From contig CADCHI010000031.1 in NCBI GenBank assembly GCA_902801165.1, positions 45,529-109,528 of the forward strand: a stretch of 64,000 nt of DNA, given 5' to 3'. Both the position numbers and the translations under genes were made by a program. This document shows positions 8,085 through 16,092 of this stretch, one piece after another; position 1 is the first letter of the stretch; each line of letters starts with the position of its first letter. The DNA is from an uncultured Eubacteriales bacterium (GTDB lineage: Bacteria > Bacillota > Clostridia > Christensenellales > Aristaeellaceae). The notes beneath the pieces are model-generated. The model ran no database searches. It saw nothing but the letters and a program-made list of their open reading frames with translations, and had not been told where the DNA came from.

Positions 8085-8476
8085 CGGTTTGGTAACGTTT
8101 GCCTGAAAGAATGAGAAATAGGGAAAAGGGAATAGGGAAAAGGGAAAAGGAATAGTGTTTGCCGCGTTCACCGCAGGGACGGCAGAAAGGTCGTCTACAT
8201 GAAAGGACGAGGGACATCGAGCGCCCGGAAAACAGCCCAGTGGACTGTTTTCAGCGAAATGGGGGCGGCAGACCCAGGGAACAGGCAACAGGGAAAAGGA
8301 ATAGTGTTTGCCGCGTTCACCGCAGAGATGCAAGAAAAAAAGTTCAAATTCATTCAACGAAAATTCCCAGCGCTTGAATCAGTGGCGCTGGGAATTGTTA
8401 TCAGGAAGGCGGCAGCAATCGGGGTTGAGCGCACTGCGCTCAAAGGCGGCAGCAAATGGGGTTAAGCGCACTGCGC
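8085..8476. repeat. Gene-free, repeat-rich gap after lgt
   Basis: No gene is supported in these 392 bases. Heptamer runs of the form GGGAAAA/GGGAATA occupy 8121-8150, and GGGAACA, GGCAACA, GGGAAAA lie at 8277-8297. A perfect 35-base direct repeat is present at 8142-8176 and 8291-8325. An inverted repeat (GAAAACAG/CTGTTTTC) lies at 8228-8252. From 8408 to 8481 a 37-base unit is present twice in tandem, each copy carrying a palindrome of the form AAGCGCACTGCGCTT; the second copy contains the stop codon of the phosphatase gene. Confidence 0.75.
8362..8396 (-). terminator. Terminator hairpin after the phosphatase gene
   Basis: AATTCCCAGCGC and GCGCTGGGAATT form a perfect 12-base-pair stem with an 11-base loop. 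On the minus strand it is followed by TTTCGTTGAATG, a weak T-rich stretch. It may serve both convergent genes. Confidence 0.5.
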
Positions 8477-8920
8477 TTAGAGGGTGTTCAGCATCGCGCG
8501 GCAGCCCGTTTCGATCTGCTCGTAGACCTCGGCAAAGCGCCCCGTGTACCAGGGATCGTCGATGGCCGCGTCCGAGCCCGCAAAGGACATCAGCAGCCGC
8601 ATCTTGCCCTCGGGATCGGGGCTGATGCGCAGCATGTTGCGGATGTTGTAGGGCTCCATGGCCACCAGGTAGTCGTAGTAACCGTAGTCCGCGCGGGTCA
8701 TCTGCCGCGCCGCGTGGCCCTTGCACTCGATGCCGTGCTTCGCCAGCTCCGCCCGGGCCGGCGGATAGACCGGGTTGCCGATCTCCTCCCGGCTCGTGGC
8801 CGCCGAAGCGATCTCAAAGCGGTTCTCCATCCCCGCGTCCCGCGCCAGCTTCTTCATCACAAACTCCGCCATCGGCGACCGGCAGATGTTGCCGTGGCAG
8901 ACAAACAGTATCTTGATCAT
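8477..8920 (-). CDS. Low-molecular-weight protein tyrosine phosphatase
   Basis: A 147-residue phosphatase of the low-molecular-weight class, which removes phosphate from protein tyrosines. The P-loop CHGNICRS is at residues 8-15, with nucleophile Cys8 and Arg14, and the general acid is in the DDPWYTG loop at about residue 122. Length is typical. GAGGAATCGAA precedes the ATG. No tyrosine kinase is in the window; in Firmicutes such enzymes often act on exopolysaccharide or division kinases elsewhere. The stop codon lies in the second copy of a 37-base tandem repeat. Confidence 0.95.
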   Translation of the reverse strand: MIKILFVCHGNICRSPMAEFVMKKLARDAGMENRFEIASAATSREEIGNPVYPPARAELAKHGIECKGHAARQMTRADYGYYDYLVAMEPYNIRNMLRISPDPEGKMRLLMSFAGSDAAIDDPWYTGRFAEVYEQIETGCRAMLNTL

Positions 8921-9038
8921 TTCGATTCCTCGCTTCCGCGCCGCAGCCTCGGGGGTCCTCGCGGCGCTCTACGCCACTATGCCACAGCGGTGTAAACCGC
9001 GTCCGACCGCCCCGGTAAAAGTGCGGTAAACCCGCCCT

Positions 9039-10232
9039 TTACCCTCGCACACCGTACCGCACCAGCGCTTCGACGATCCCGGGATAATACCAGGCGCAGG
9101 CCGCGCGGTCCAGCAGGGCAAAGCGCTCGTATTCCCCGGAGTGATTGCCGTTGTCCCACCAGCAGCAGGGAATGCCCCGGCTGCTGGCGGAGGCCGCGAA
9201 GAAGGCCGCGTAGTCCACCCGCGCCTGGGTGTTGCCGTCCCGGTCCCGGGCCCCGAATTCGCCGATGACCACCGGAATGCCTTCCGCGATGTACCGCTCG
9301 TACAGCTCGTCCATGAAGGCGCTGATCTCCCGGCTCTGGGGCCCCGCCCCCAGGAAAAACCGGCTGCTCCCGCCCTCCTTCAGGGCAAACGCGTAGGGCG
9401 TGTAGGCGTGAACGGAGACGATCAGGCGGTTGTCCGCCGGGTCCTCCGGCAGCGCGAACAGGTCACTCAGCGCACCCCGCGGGGCCGCGTCGTAGCCCGG
9501 GACCATCAGGTAGCGGTCCGCGTTATGGCCGCCGGCGGCGCGGACCGTGTCCACGAAGCACTGGTTCAGCCGGTTGATGCAGTCCGCCGCCTCCCGGCAG
9601 TCGGGATTGCCCTCGTCCAGCCACCACTCCCAGTCGGTGCCCTTCTGGCGCGGCTCGTTCATCCCCTCGAAGATCAGCCGCTCGTCGTAGTCCGCAAAGC
9701 GCTCCGCCAGCTGCTCCCAGACGCGGCGGATGTACCGCAGGGAGGTCTCCATGCAGGCCTCCGAGGGATAGTAGAAGTCCGCTCCCTCATCGTGATGGAT
9801 GTCCAGGATTACCACGAAATCCCGGTCGATGGCCCAGTCCACCACCTGCTGCACCCGGTCCAGCCAGGCCGCGCTGATGTTAAAGTCCGCGTCCACGTGG
9901 TTGTGCCAGGACACCGGCACGCGCAGCGTGGAGAACCCCGCTTCGCGCACCGCCTCGATCAGCGCCTCGGTGGTCCGCACGCCGCACCAGTAGGTCTCCA
10001 GCTCCAATGCGTCCCCGCTGACGCCGTCGCGCCAGGCGTCAAAGGCGTTGCCCAGGTTCCAACCCACGCCCATCCGCCGCAAAAAGGCCATCGCAGCGTT
10101 GTCGGGCACCTCCCGCGGAGCGGGCAGCTCCAGCTCCGGCACGGCGATCTCCTCCGGCGCCTCGGCCAGTGCGAACGCCCCCGCCAGCATCAGCGCCAGC
10201 GCGCAGGCCAGCGATATGATCCTCCGCTTCAT
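9039..10232 (-). CDS. Secreted GH5-family endoglucanase-type glycoside hydrolase
   Basis: A 397-residue enzyme with an N-terminal signal peptide (about 1-24) and one GH5 TIM barrel. The acid/base glutamate is residue 193 in EGMNEPR and the nucleophile Glu325 in VVIGEFGA; NLGNAFDAW (59-67) and SVHAYTPY (273-280) are further GH5 cellulase-type motifs, resembling subfamily 4. Likely substrates are beta-1,4 glucans, xyloglucan or mannan; sequence alone cannot choose. No carbohydrate-binding module is seen. It lies 16 bases after the nitroreductase gene, so it is last in a three-gene transcript. Confidence 0.9.
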   Translation of the reverse strand: MKRRIISLACALALMLAGAFALAEAPEEIAVPELELPAPREVPDNAAMAFLRRMGVGWNLGNAFDAWRDGVSGDALELETYWCGVRTTEALIEAVREAGFSTLRVPVSWHNHVDADFNISAAWLDRVQQVVDWAIDRDFVVILDIHHDEGADFYYPSEACMETSLRYIRRVWEQLAERFADYDERLIFEGMNEPRQKGTDWEWWLDEGNPDCREAADCINRLNQCFVDTVRAAGGHNADRYLMVPGYDAAPRGALSDLFALPEDPADNRLIVSVHAYTPYAFALKEGGSSRFFLGAGPQSREISAFMDELYERYIAEGIPVVIGEFGARDRDGNTQARVDYAAFFAASASSRGIPCCWWDNGNHSGEYERFALLDRAACAWYYPGIVEALVRYGVRG

Positions 10233-10248
10233 GATCCTTCTCCCCCTG

Positions 10249-11007
10249 TCAGGCGCGGTCCGGCCCCTGTTCCCCTTCCGGCGTCGCGTACTGCTTGAGG
10301 TACTCGCCTACGGAGCGGCTCAGCTCCCGGGCAAAGTCCGAATTGTACTTCCGCTGACAGAAGGCCGCCATCCACGCCTCGTAATCGCCGCCCGCCGCCT
10401 TGCCCCGGAACATGCGCCGCAGCGCCGCGCCGTCCATGCGATGGTATTGGTTCTCGTGCACGACGCAGTCCAAGTCCACGCGCTCGGGCTTGGGACGCTC
10501 CCGCTGCTGCCGGGTGGGATAGCCGAACACCAGCATCGCGGCGGGAAACACCAGCTCCGGCAAGCCCAGCAGCTCCCGCTGGACCTCGATGTTCTCCATG
10601 ATGTCGCCGATGTAGCAGGAGCCGATGCCGTAGGCCTCCGCAGCCACCACGGCGTTCTGGGCCGCGACCAGCGCGTCGTCCACGGCCAGCATCAGGTCGC
10701 CGGGGCCGGGCCAACGCGGCGCGCAGCCCGCGTCCCGGAAGGCCTCGTACCACTTGAGGCAGTCCGCGCAGAACACCAGCACCAGCTTGCCCCGCGCGAT
10801 GAACGGCTGGTGGTCGCAGGACTCCGCCAGCCGCTCCCGCAGGGCGGGATCGGTAATCCGCAGGATGGTGTACATCTGCTGGTTGCCGGCGGTGGGCGCC
10901 ATCGCCGCGGCGCGAAGGATCTCCTGGACGATGGGCTCCTCGATCTCCCGGTCCTCGAAGACCCGGACGGATTTGCGCTCATACAGCTGCCTGATGACCT
11001 CGTTCAT
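10249..11007 (-). CDS. Nitroreductase-family flavoprotein
   Basis: A 252-residue FMN-dependent oxidoreductase fold. RKSVRVFEDREIE at the N-terminus and APTAGNQQMYTI (about 36-48) are the usual FMN-binding motifs, with EAYGIGSCYIGDI (about 120-135) as the second half-site. The ATG at 11007 has GGAGG eight bases upstream; an upstream in-frame start at 11043 lacks one. It sits between the amidohydrolase and endoglucanase genes in one transcript. The natural substrate is unknown; the family covers flavin reductases and quinone or nitro-compound reductases. Confidence 0.88.
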   Translation of the reverse strand: MNEVIRQLYERKSVRVFEDREIEEPIVQEILRAAAMAPTAGNQQMYTILRITDPALRERLAESCDHQPFIARGKLVLVFCADCLKWYEAFRDAGCAPRWPGPGDLMLAVDDALVAAQNAVVAAEAYGIGSCYIGDIMENIEVQRELLGLPELVFPAAMLVFGYPTRQQRERPKPERVDLDCVVHENQYHRMDGAALRRMFRGKAAGGDYEAWMAAFCQRKYNSDFARELSRSVGEYLKQYATPEGEQGPDRA

Positions 11008-11056
11008 GGCCGTTCCTCCCCCACTTCGCCGCCCACGCGGCATTCGTCCAAGTCCC

Positions 11057-12196
11057 TTAACGCATATCCTCCCGGTTCAGGCGCTCCAGCTCGCGCTCCG
11101 CCAGGGCGGCGAAGTACCGCGCGGCGGGAAGCAGTGCCGCGGGATCGGCGGTGAAGCCGGGGTGATGGGCGGCGCAGGTGCCGCCGGTGCCCACGCGGAT
11201 GAACGCTCCCGGGGCAATGTTCAGGTAGTCGCTGAAGTCCTCGGCCTCCAGCGCGTCCTCCTGGCGGCCTACGGTGAAGCCCATCTCCCGGGCCAGCGCC
11301 GCCGCCCGCTCGCAGGCCGAGGCGTCGTTGACCACCGGGTCCGTCCCCCGCTCGAACTCGATCTCCGCCGTGCAGCCATAGGCCTCGGCGGTCAGGCGGA
11401 CCACCTGCTCCAGCCGCCGCTGCACGTCGTCCCGCACCGCCGGTGACAGCGTGCGCACGGTGCCCTCCAGCTCGGCCTCGCCGGGGATGATGTTCCAGGT
11501 GGTGCCCGCCTGGACCCGGGTGACGGAGACCACCGCGCAGTCGAAGGGGCTGACGTTGCGGCTGACGACGCTCTGGGCGGAGCCGATCACCGCGGCCAGG
11601 GCCGGGATGACGTCCACGCTCTTCTCCGGGTGCGCCGCGTGGGCGCCCCGTCCCTTCAGCCGAATGGCGAAGCGGTCCGCCGCGCCCATCACCGGCCCGG
11701 CCTTGATGCCCAGCGTGCCCGGTTCAAACCACGGATAGCTGTGCACGGCATAGAACGCCCGCACGTCGTCCAGCATCCCGGTGGCCACGACCAGCTTCGC
11801 GCCGTTGTCGATCTCCTCCGCGGGCTGGAAGATCACCTTCACCGCCCCGGGCAGCGACGCCTCCCGCTCCTTGAGCAGCAGCGCCGCGCCCAGCATGCAG
11901 GCGGTGTGGAAGTCGTGGCCGCAGGCGTGCATCACGCCCGCGTTCTCGGAAGCGTAGTCCAACCCGGACGCCTCCTGGATGGGCAGCGCGTCCATGTCGC
12001 AGCGCAGGCCCACCACGGGGCCGTCCTTCCTGCCCACCACCGCAATCGCGCCGGTCTCAAGCTCCGCGTCCAGCAGCTCGACACCATGCTTGCGCAGCGC
12101 GTCCTTCACAAACGCCGTGGTTTCGTATTCCCGCAGGCCCAGCTCCGGGTGGCGGTGCAGCCACTTGAACTGCTCGATCAGCCATCTCTCATCCAT
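11057..12196 (-). CDS. M20-family amidohydrolase / metallopeptidase
   Basis: A 379-residue zinc hydrolase of the M20 (amidohydrolase, hippurate hydrolase-like) family. Metal-site motifs are present in order: GLRCDMDALPIQE, MHACGHDFHTA, QPAEEIDNGAK, and a late histidine in TCAAHHPGF. It would remove acyl groups from N-acyl amino acids or split small peptides. The start at 12196 is preferred because TGAGG lies eight bases upstream; an in-frame ATG at 12217 has none. It heads a leftward unit with the nitroreductase and GH5 genes and is read from the promoter at 12257-12285. Confidence 0.92.
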   Translation of the reverse strand: MDERWLIEQFKWLHRHPELGLREYETTAFVKDALRKHGVELLDAELETGAIAVVGRKDGPVVGLRCDMDALPIQEASGLDYASENAGVMHACGHDFHTACMLGAALLLKEREASLPGAVKVIFQPAEEIDNGAKLVVATGMLDDVRAFYAVHSYPWFEPGTLGIKAGPVMGAADRFAIRLKGRGAHAAHPEKSVDVIPALAAVIGSAQSVVSRNVSPFDCAVVSVTRVQAGTTWNIIPGEAELEGTVRTLSPAVRDDVQRRLEQVVRLTAEAYGCTAEIEFERGTDPVVNDASACERAAALAREMGFTVGRQEDALEAEDFSDYLNIAPGAFIRVGTGGTCAAHHPGFTADPAALLPAARYFAALAERELERLNREDMR

Positions 12197-12256
12197 CGCA
12201 CAAACCTCATTCTTCATTTCCGCGCCCGGAGGGAAAAAGCCCGCGGGCACACCCCT

Positions 12257-12285
12257 ATTATAGTGGCAGCCGCCGGGAAAAGCAA
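12257..12285 (-). promoter_or_regulatory. Promoter of the amidohydrolase unit
   Basis: Minus-strand TTGCTT (12285-12280) and perfect TATAAT (12262-12257) with a 17-base spacer, about 60 bases before the start codon at 12196. Confidence 0.7.
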
Positions 12286-12349
12286 GGGCCGGCCCCGTCG
12301 CTTCCCGTCCCCTTCCCACCGCAAATATTCTGCCGCCCCGGGCAAACCG

Positions 12350-12378
12350 TTGAACTCGCCCTCGAAATCTGGTATAAT
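12350..12378 (+). promoter_or_regulatory. Promoter of the Ldh-family dehydrogenase gene
   Basis: TTGAAC (12350-12355) and TATAAT (12373-12378) are separated by 17 bases. The leader to the ATG at 12478 is about 95 bases, and GGAGG lies before the ATG. Confidence 0.75.
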
Positions 12379-12477
12379 AGCGCTGATCAGCGAGGCGCGC
12401 GCCATCGAACCAAAAACGCGTCCCCGCGCGCAAACGGGCGGCCCATCGTCGCACATCACAGACAGGAGGATATTACC

Positions 12478-13584
12478 ATGGCTCAAATCGTCGATTGGAA
12501 GACCATCACCGGGTTCGTCACGGAGGCCTTCATGAAGTACGGCGTTCCCGAGGAGGACGCGAAGATCTGCGCGGACGTGCTGCTGGAGTCTGACCGCCGG
12601 GGCATCGAGTCCCACGGCGTGAACCGCTTCAAGCCCATCTACCTGGACCGCATCAAGGCCGGCGTGCAGAAGCCCGTGACCCACTATGAAATCATCAAGG
12701 AGACCCCCACCACCGCGGTGGTGGACGGCCACGACGGCATGGGCCAGGTCATCGGCTACCGCAGCATGGAGCTGGCCATCAAGAAGGCCAAGGAGTACGG
12801 CATGGGCATGGTGGTCGCCCGCAACAGCTGCCACTACGGCATCGCCGGCTACTACACCTCCATGGCCACCAAGGCCGGCTGCATCGGCATGACCGGCACC
12901 AACGCCCGCCCCTCCGTGGCGCCCACCTGGGGCGTTGAGGGCATGTTCGGCACCAACCCCTTCACCCTGGGCGTGCCCACCGACGAGCCCTTCGACTTCA
13001 ACTTTGACTGCGCCACCTCCATCACCCAGAACGGCAAGTTCGAATACTACGAGCGCATCGGCCACGACGTGACCCCCGGCACCGTCATCGGCGACGACGG
13101 CGAGCCCGTGACCGGCAGCGGCGGAGCGGCCTTGAAGCGCATCCGCCAGGGCACCGCGGCGCTGGTGACCGTGGGCGGCATCGGCGAGGTGCTGGGCGGC
13201 TACAAGGGCTACGGCTTCGCCATGTTCGTGGAGTTCCTCTCCTCCGTGCTCTCCGACGGCTTCTACGGCAAGCAGCTCAACGGCGTGGACGAGAACGGCC
13301 AGAAGTGCTCCCCCCGCCTGGGCCACTTCTTCATCGCCATCGACACCGACCACTTCCTGGGCGAGGACGTCTGCCGCAAGAAGGCCGGCGACATCATTCG
13401 CGAGATCCGCGCCTCGAAGAAGATGCCCGGCGCCGAGCGCATCTACACCGCCGGCGAGAAGGAGTATGAGATCCGCCTGGCCCGCAAGGATGGCGTGCCC
13501 GTGAACGAGTCCGTGCAGGCGGAGCTGAACTTCGTCCGCGAGGAGACCGGCCTGACAGGCAAGTACGCCTTCCCCTGGGATTGA
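12478..13584 (+). CDS. Ldh-family (malate/L-lactate/ureidoglycolate) NAD(P)-dependent dehydrogenase
   Basis: A 368-residue member of the Ldh_2 family, which folds unlike classical lactate dehydrogenases and oxidises 2-hydroxyacids with NAD(P). Recognised segments are LLESDRRGIESHGVNRF (the catalytic histidine region), VVARNSCHYGIAGYY, GTNARPSVAPTWG, FGTNPFTLGVPT and GGYKGYGFAMFVE. Length is normal. It is a single-gene transcript with its own promoter and a strong terminator at 13602-13631. The substrate cannot be assigned; the family includes malate, sulfolactate and ureidoglycolate dehydrogenases. Confidence 0.9.
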   Translation: MAQIVDWKTITGFVTEAFMKYGVPEEDAKICADVLLESDRRGIESHGVNRFKPIYLDRIKAGVQKPVTHYEIIKETPTTAVVDGHDGMGQVIGYRSMELAIKKAKEYGMGMVVARNSCHYGIAGYYTSMATKAGCIGMTGTNARPSVAPTWGVEGMFGTNPFTLGVPTDEPFDFNFDCATSITQNGKFEYYERIGHDVTPGTVIGDDGEPVTGSGGAALKRIRQGTAALVTVGGIGEVLGGYKGYGFAMFVEFLSSVLSDGFYGKQLNGVDENGQKCSPRLGHFFIAIDTDHFLGEDVCRKKAGDIIREIRASKKMPGAERIYTAGEKEYEIRLARKDGVPVNESVQAELNFVREETGLTGKYAFPWD

Positions 13585-13601
13585 TCCGATATATACAGAG
13601 T

Positions 13602-13631
13602 GCGCCCCGCGGCCGATCGGCCGCGGGGCGC
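13602..13631. terminator. Strong terminator between convergent units
   Basis: GCGCCCCGCGGCCGA and its near-perfect reverse complement form a GC-rich stem followed on the plus strand by TTGTATTTTCATTTT. It ends the dehydrogenase gene and may also act on the iron operon. Confidence 0.8.
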
Positions 13632-13683
13632 TTGTATTTTCATTTTGAGCTCCCATCAAGGGCATGGCGCGGAGTGTGCTCGG

Positions 13684-14160
13684 CTATTCCCTCGCCTGGT
13701 TCAGCGCGTCCTTCACGGCGTCCTTGAAGTCGTGGTAGTTGTAGGTCGCGCCGGAGATGCAGTCCACCTTGTCGATGTCGTTGGTCTCCACCAGCTGCTC
13801 GGCGTACATGCCGCAGGCGAGGAAGGCCTTCCTGGCCTTGTTGTAGAAGTCCCGGTTGGCGACCTCGCCGCGCTTGGTGCCGTACTCCTCGTCCTTGAAG
13901 TTGCCGTCCAGGTCGTAGGTGGCGAACTCGCAGGCGGTGATGACGTTGTCCTTGATGGTCAGCTTGACGACGCCGTAGCCGTCGGCGTTGCTGTCCTCGT
14001 CGTCGTCCTCGTCCACAACCTCGAACACATGGGGTTCGCTCCGTCCCTCATACTCGCCATCCCTGTAGTTGGCGGGCTTTTTTTCGCCGCAGCCAGCCAG
14101 CAGCGCCGCGCAGAGCAGCAGGCACAGACAGGCCAGCGTCCGTTTCACAGTGCAGTTCAT
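13684..14160 (-). CDS. FMN-binding-domain lipoprotein of the iron-uptake operon
   Basis: A 158-residue secreted lipoprotein with lipobox LLAGC (Cys at about 24) and one FMN-binding domain, including YGVVKLTIKDNVITACEF and the flavinylation-type motif SGATYNYHDFKDAV near the C-terminus. In the family the threonine of SGAT can carry covalent FMN. It is the last gene of the FTR1-P19 operon, 15 bases after the ATPase. The likely job is electron transfer outside the cell, for example iron(III) reduction; this is inference. In the Campylobacter p19 locus thioredoxin-like proteins occupy this place. Confidence 0.85.
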   Translation of the reverse strand: MNCTVKRTLACLCLLLCAALLAGCGEKKPANYRDGEYEGRSEPHVFEVVDEDDDEDSNADGYGVVKLTIKDNVITACEFATYDLDGNFKDEEYGTKRGEVANRDFYNKARKAFLACGMYAEQLVETNDIDKVDCISGATYNYHDFKDAVKDALNQARE

Positions 14161-14175
14161 GCGTCCGCCCTCCCG

Positions 14176-14850
14176 TCAGCTCACGAAGTTCTCGTTGATG
14201 ATCTCCTTCACCAGGCGCCCGTGCTCCAGCACGATGGTGCGCTGGGCAGCCTCCGCCACCTCGGGGTCGTGGGTGACCACGATCAGCGTGGTGCCCTCGC
14301 GGTGCAGCTGGCGGAACAGGTCCAGCACGATGTTCTCGTTGGTCTCGTCCAGGTTGCCGGTGGGCTCGTCCGCCAGCACCAGCTGGGGATGGTTGATCAG
14401 CGCCCGGGCGACGCACACGCGCTGCTGCTCGCCGCCGGAGAGCTGGCTGGGCAGGTGCTTGGCGCGCTCCGCCAGGCCCACCCGCCCCAGGGCCTCCATG
14501 GCCTCCTTCTCGTCGGGCAGGCTGTGGTAGTACTGGGCCACCATCACGTTCTCCACCGCGGTGAGGTAGTTGACCAGGTGGAACTGCTGGAAGATCAGGC
14601 CGATCTTGTCCCGCCGGATGTTGGTCAGGTTCTTGTTGGATTCCTTGGCGATGTCCACGCCGTCCAGCAGCACCTCGCCGGAGGTCGGCTTGTCCATGCA
14701 GCCGATGATGTTCATCATCGTGCTCTTGCCGGAGCCGGAGGGGCCCATGATGGCCACCCACTCGCCCTCGTTCACGGTCAGGCTCACATTGTCCAGGGCC
14801 TTCAGGCCCGGATAGACCTTCGAGATATTCTTGACTTCCAAAAGGCTCAT
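14176..14850 (-). CDS. MacB/LolD-type ABC transporter ATPase
   Basis: A 224-residue ATPase of the type that pairs with FtsX-fold permeases. Walker A is GPSGSGKST, the signature LSGGEQQR, Walker B LVLADEPTGNLD, and the switch histidine is in VVTHDPEV. The start at 14850 has GGAGG seven bases upstream; an upstream in-frame ATG at 14871 overlaps the previous gene's end and has no site. It follows two FtsX-type genes in the iron operon, matching the Cj1663 position in Campylobacter. It probably powers a mechanotransmission machine rather than a solute pump. Confidence 0.93.
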   Translation of the reverse strand: MSLLEVKNISKVYPGLKALDNVSLTVNEGEWVAIMGPSGSGKSTMMNIIGCMDKPTSGEVLLDGVDIAKESNKNLTNIRRDKIGLIFQQFHLVNYLTAVENVMVAQYYHSLPDEKEAMEALGRVGLAERAKHLPSQLSGGEQQRVCVARALINHPQLVLADEPTGNLDETNENIVLDLFRQLHREGTTLIVVTHDPEVAEAAQRTIVLEHGRLVKEIINENFVS

Positions 14851-14867
14851 ACGCTTACCTCCTCGAA

Positions 14868-16022
14868 TCATTCACCCTTGAGCACCAGCGCCGGGTCGAC
14901 GTCCGTCGCGCTGCGCACGGGGCTCAGGCAGGCCAGGCCCGTGACCAGGATCGACACGACGATCGTCGCCGGCAGCAGCAGCGGCTGGAAGGTGATGGAG
15001 CTGTTGAACACGTTGCGGCTGACCATCTGCGCGAAGGCGAAGCCCAGGCCGGAGCCCAGCAGGCCGCCGATGCCGCCCAGCAGCAGGCCCTCGCCCATGA
15101 ACTCCATGATGATGCTGTTGTCCGATGCGCCCAGGGCCTTGCGCAGGCCGATCTCCTTGCGGCGCTCGGAGACCACCGCCATCATCGTGGTGGAGACGCA
15201 GATCATCGTCAGCAGCAGCACGATGACCGTCACCAGCAGCACCAGGGCCTGCAGCTTCTTCAGCACCGTGTTTTCGGACTGGGTCACCCGCTTCACCAGC
15301 CGCGGCGTCACCTCGGGCACCCCGGCGGCGATGGCCTCGGCATATTCCTCCAGCTTCGGCTGGCCGCCGGACACGCTCAGCTCCGCCACGTCCAGGCGGT
15401 CGTCCACGCCGGTCAGCGCGGCCATGTCCGCCAGGGAGATGAACAGGTATTCCTCCTCGGAGCCGCCGGTGTCCAGCACGCCCGTCACCTTGAAGGTCCG
15501 CTCGATGGGCTCGACCTCCTCCGCGTCCGCCGCGTGCTCCGGCACGTACTGGGCGGTGAGGGTGTCCCCCGGGCCCAGGCGGTAGGTGTTGGACACCGCC
15601 TTGCCGATCAGCGCCTCGCCGTCCCCGGAGGGCCACTCGCCGGTGACGAACCAGTAGGGGCTGGTGCTCTGGGCGCCGGCCATGTCCGTGCCGGCGGCGA
15701 TGACGGGCCGCTCGTTGATTCGCACCGACTCATAGCGGTATGGCGCGAGGCCCACCAGGTCCTCCGCGTCGATCAGCGCCGACGCCCGCTCCACCTGGTC
15801 GGTGGTCAGCCCGTCGGAATCCGCCGCGGCGGTGAAGATCATGTTCGCGCCGTAGCTTCTGAACTGCGCGCCCATCTGGCGGGGCACGTCGTAGTAGATG
15901 GTCACGAGACCGGAAAGGATGGTCGCGCCGATGGTGACGGCCAGCAGGGCCACCAGCATCCTCGAGCGCCGCCGCAGCAGCGAGGCGGAGATCATCCTGA
16001 AGTACATCTGTTGTCGTTTCAT
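14868..16022 (-). CDS. FtsX/MacB-type ABC permease (second of pair)
   Basis: A 384-residue permease with one N-terminal membrane segment (about 22-42), a large outside domain (about 45-255) and three membrane segments near the C-terminus, the FtsX/MacB topology. The C-terminal FtsX block SERRKEIGLRKALGASDNSI is present. It pairs with the next permease and with the ATPase. The ATG at 16022 (MKRQQ) is chosen; an ATG at 16046 would add eight residues. Homologues lie in p19-type iron loci, where they are thought to couple ATP hydrolysis to iron handling outside the membrane. Confidence 0.88.
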   Translation of the reverse strand: MKRQQMYFRMISASLLRRRSRMLVALLAVTIGATILSGLVTIYYDVPRQMGAQFRSYGANMIFTAAADSDGLTTDQVERASALIDAEDLVGLAPYRYESVRINERPVIAAGTDMAGAQSTSPYWFVTGEWPSGDGEALIGKAVSNTYRLGPGDTLTAQYVPEHAADAEEVEPIERTFKVTGVLDTGGSEEEYLFISLADMAALTGVDDRLDVAELSVSGGQPKLEEYAEAIAAGVPEVTPRLVKRVTQSENTVLKKLQALVLLVTVIVLLLTMICVSTTMMAVVSERRKEIGLRKALGASDNSIIMEFMGEGLLLGGIGGLLGSGLGFAFAQMVSRNVFNSSITFQPLLLPATIVVSILVTGLACLSPVRSATDVDPALVLKGE

Positions 16023-16092
16023 GGCAAATCGCCTACCTTCCGACATGTTCCATGGGGAGCCCCCGGCGCGGGCCGGAGGCGGCTCGACGGCA

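Noticed and set aside
9001-9036. Terminator after the GH5 gene
   Set aside because: GGTAAA and TTTACC segments there could pair in several imperfect ways, but no clean stem with a T-run is seen.
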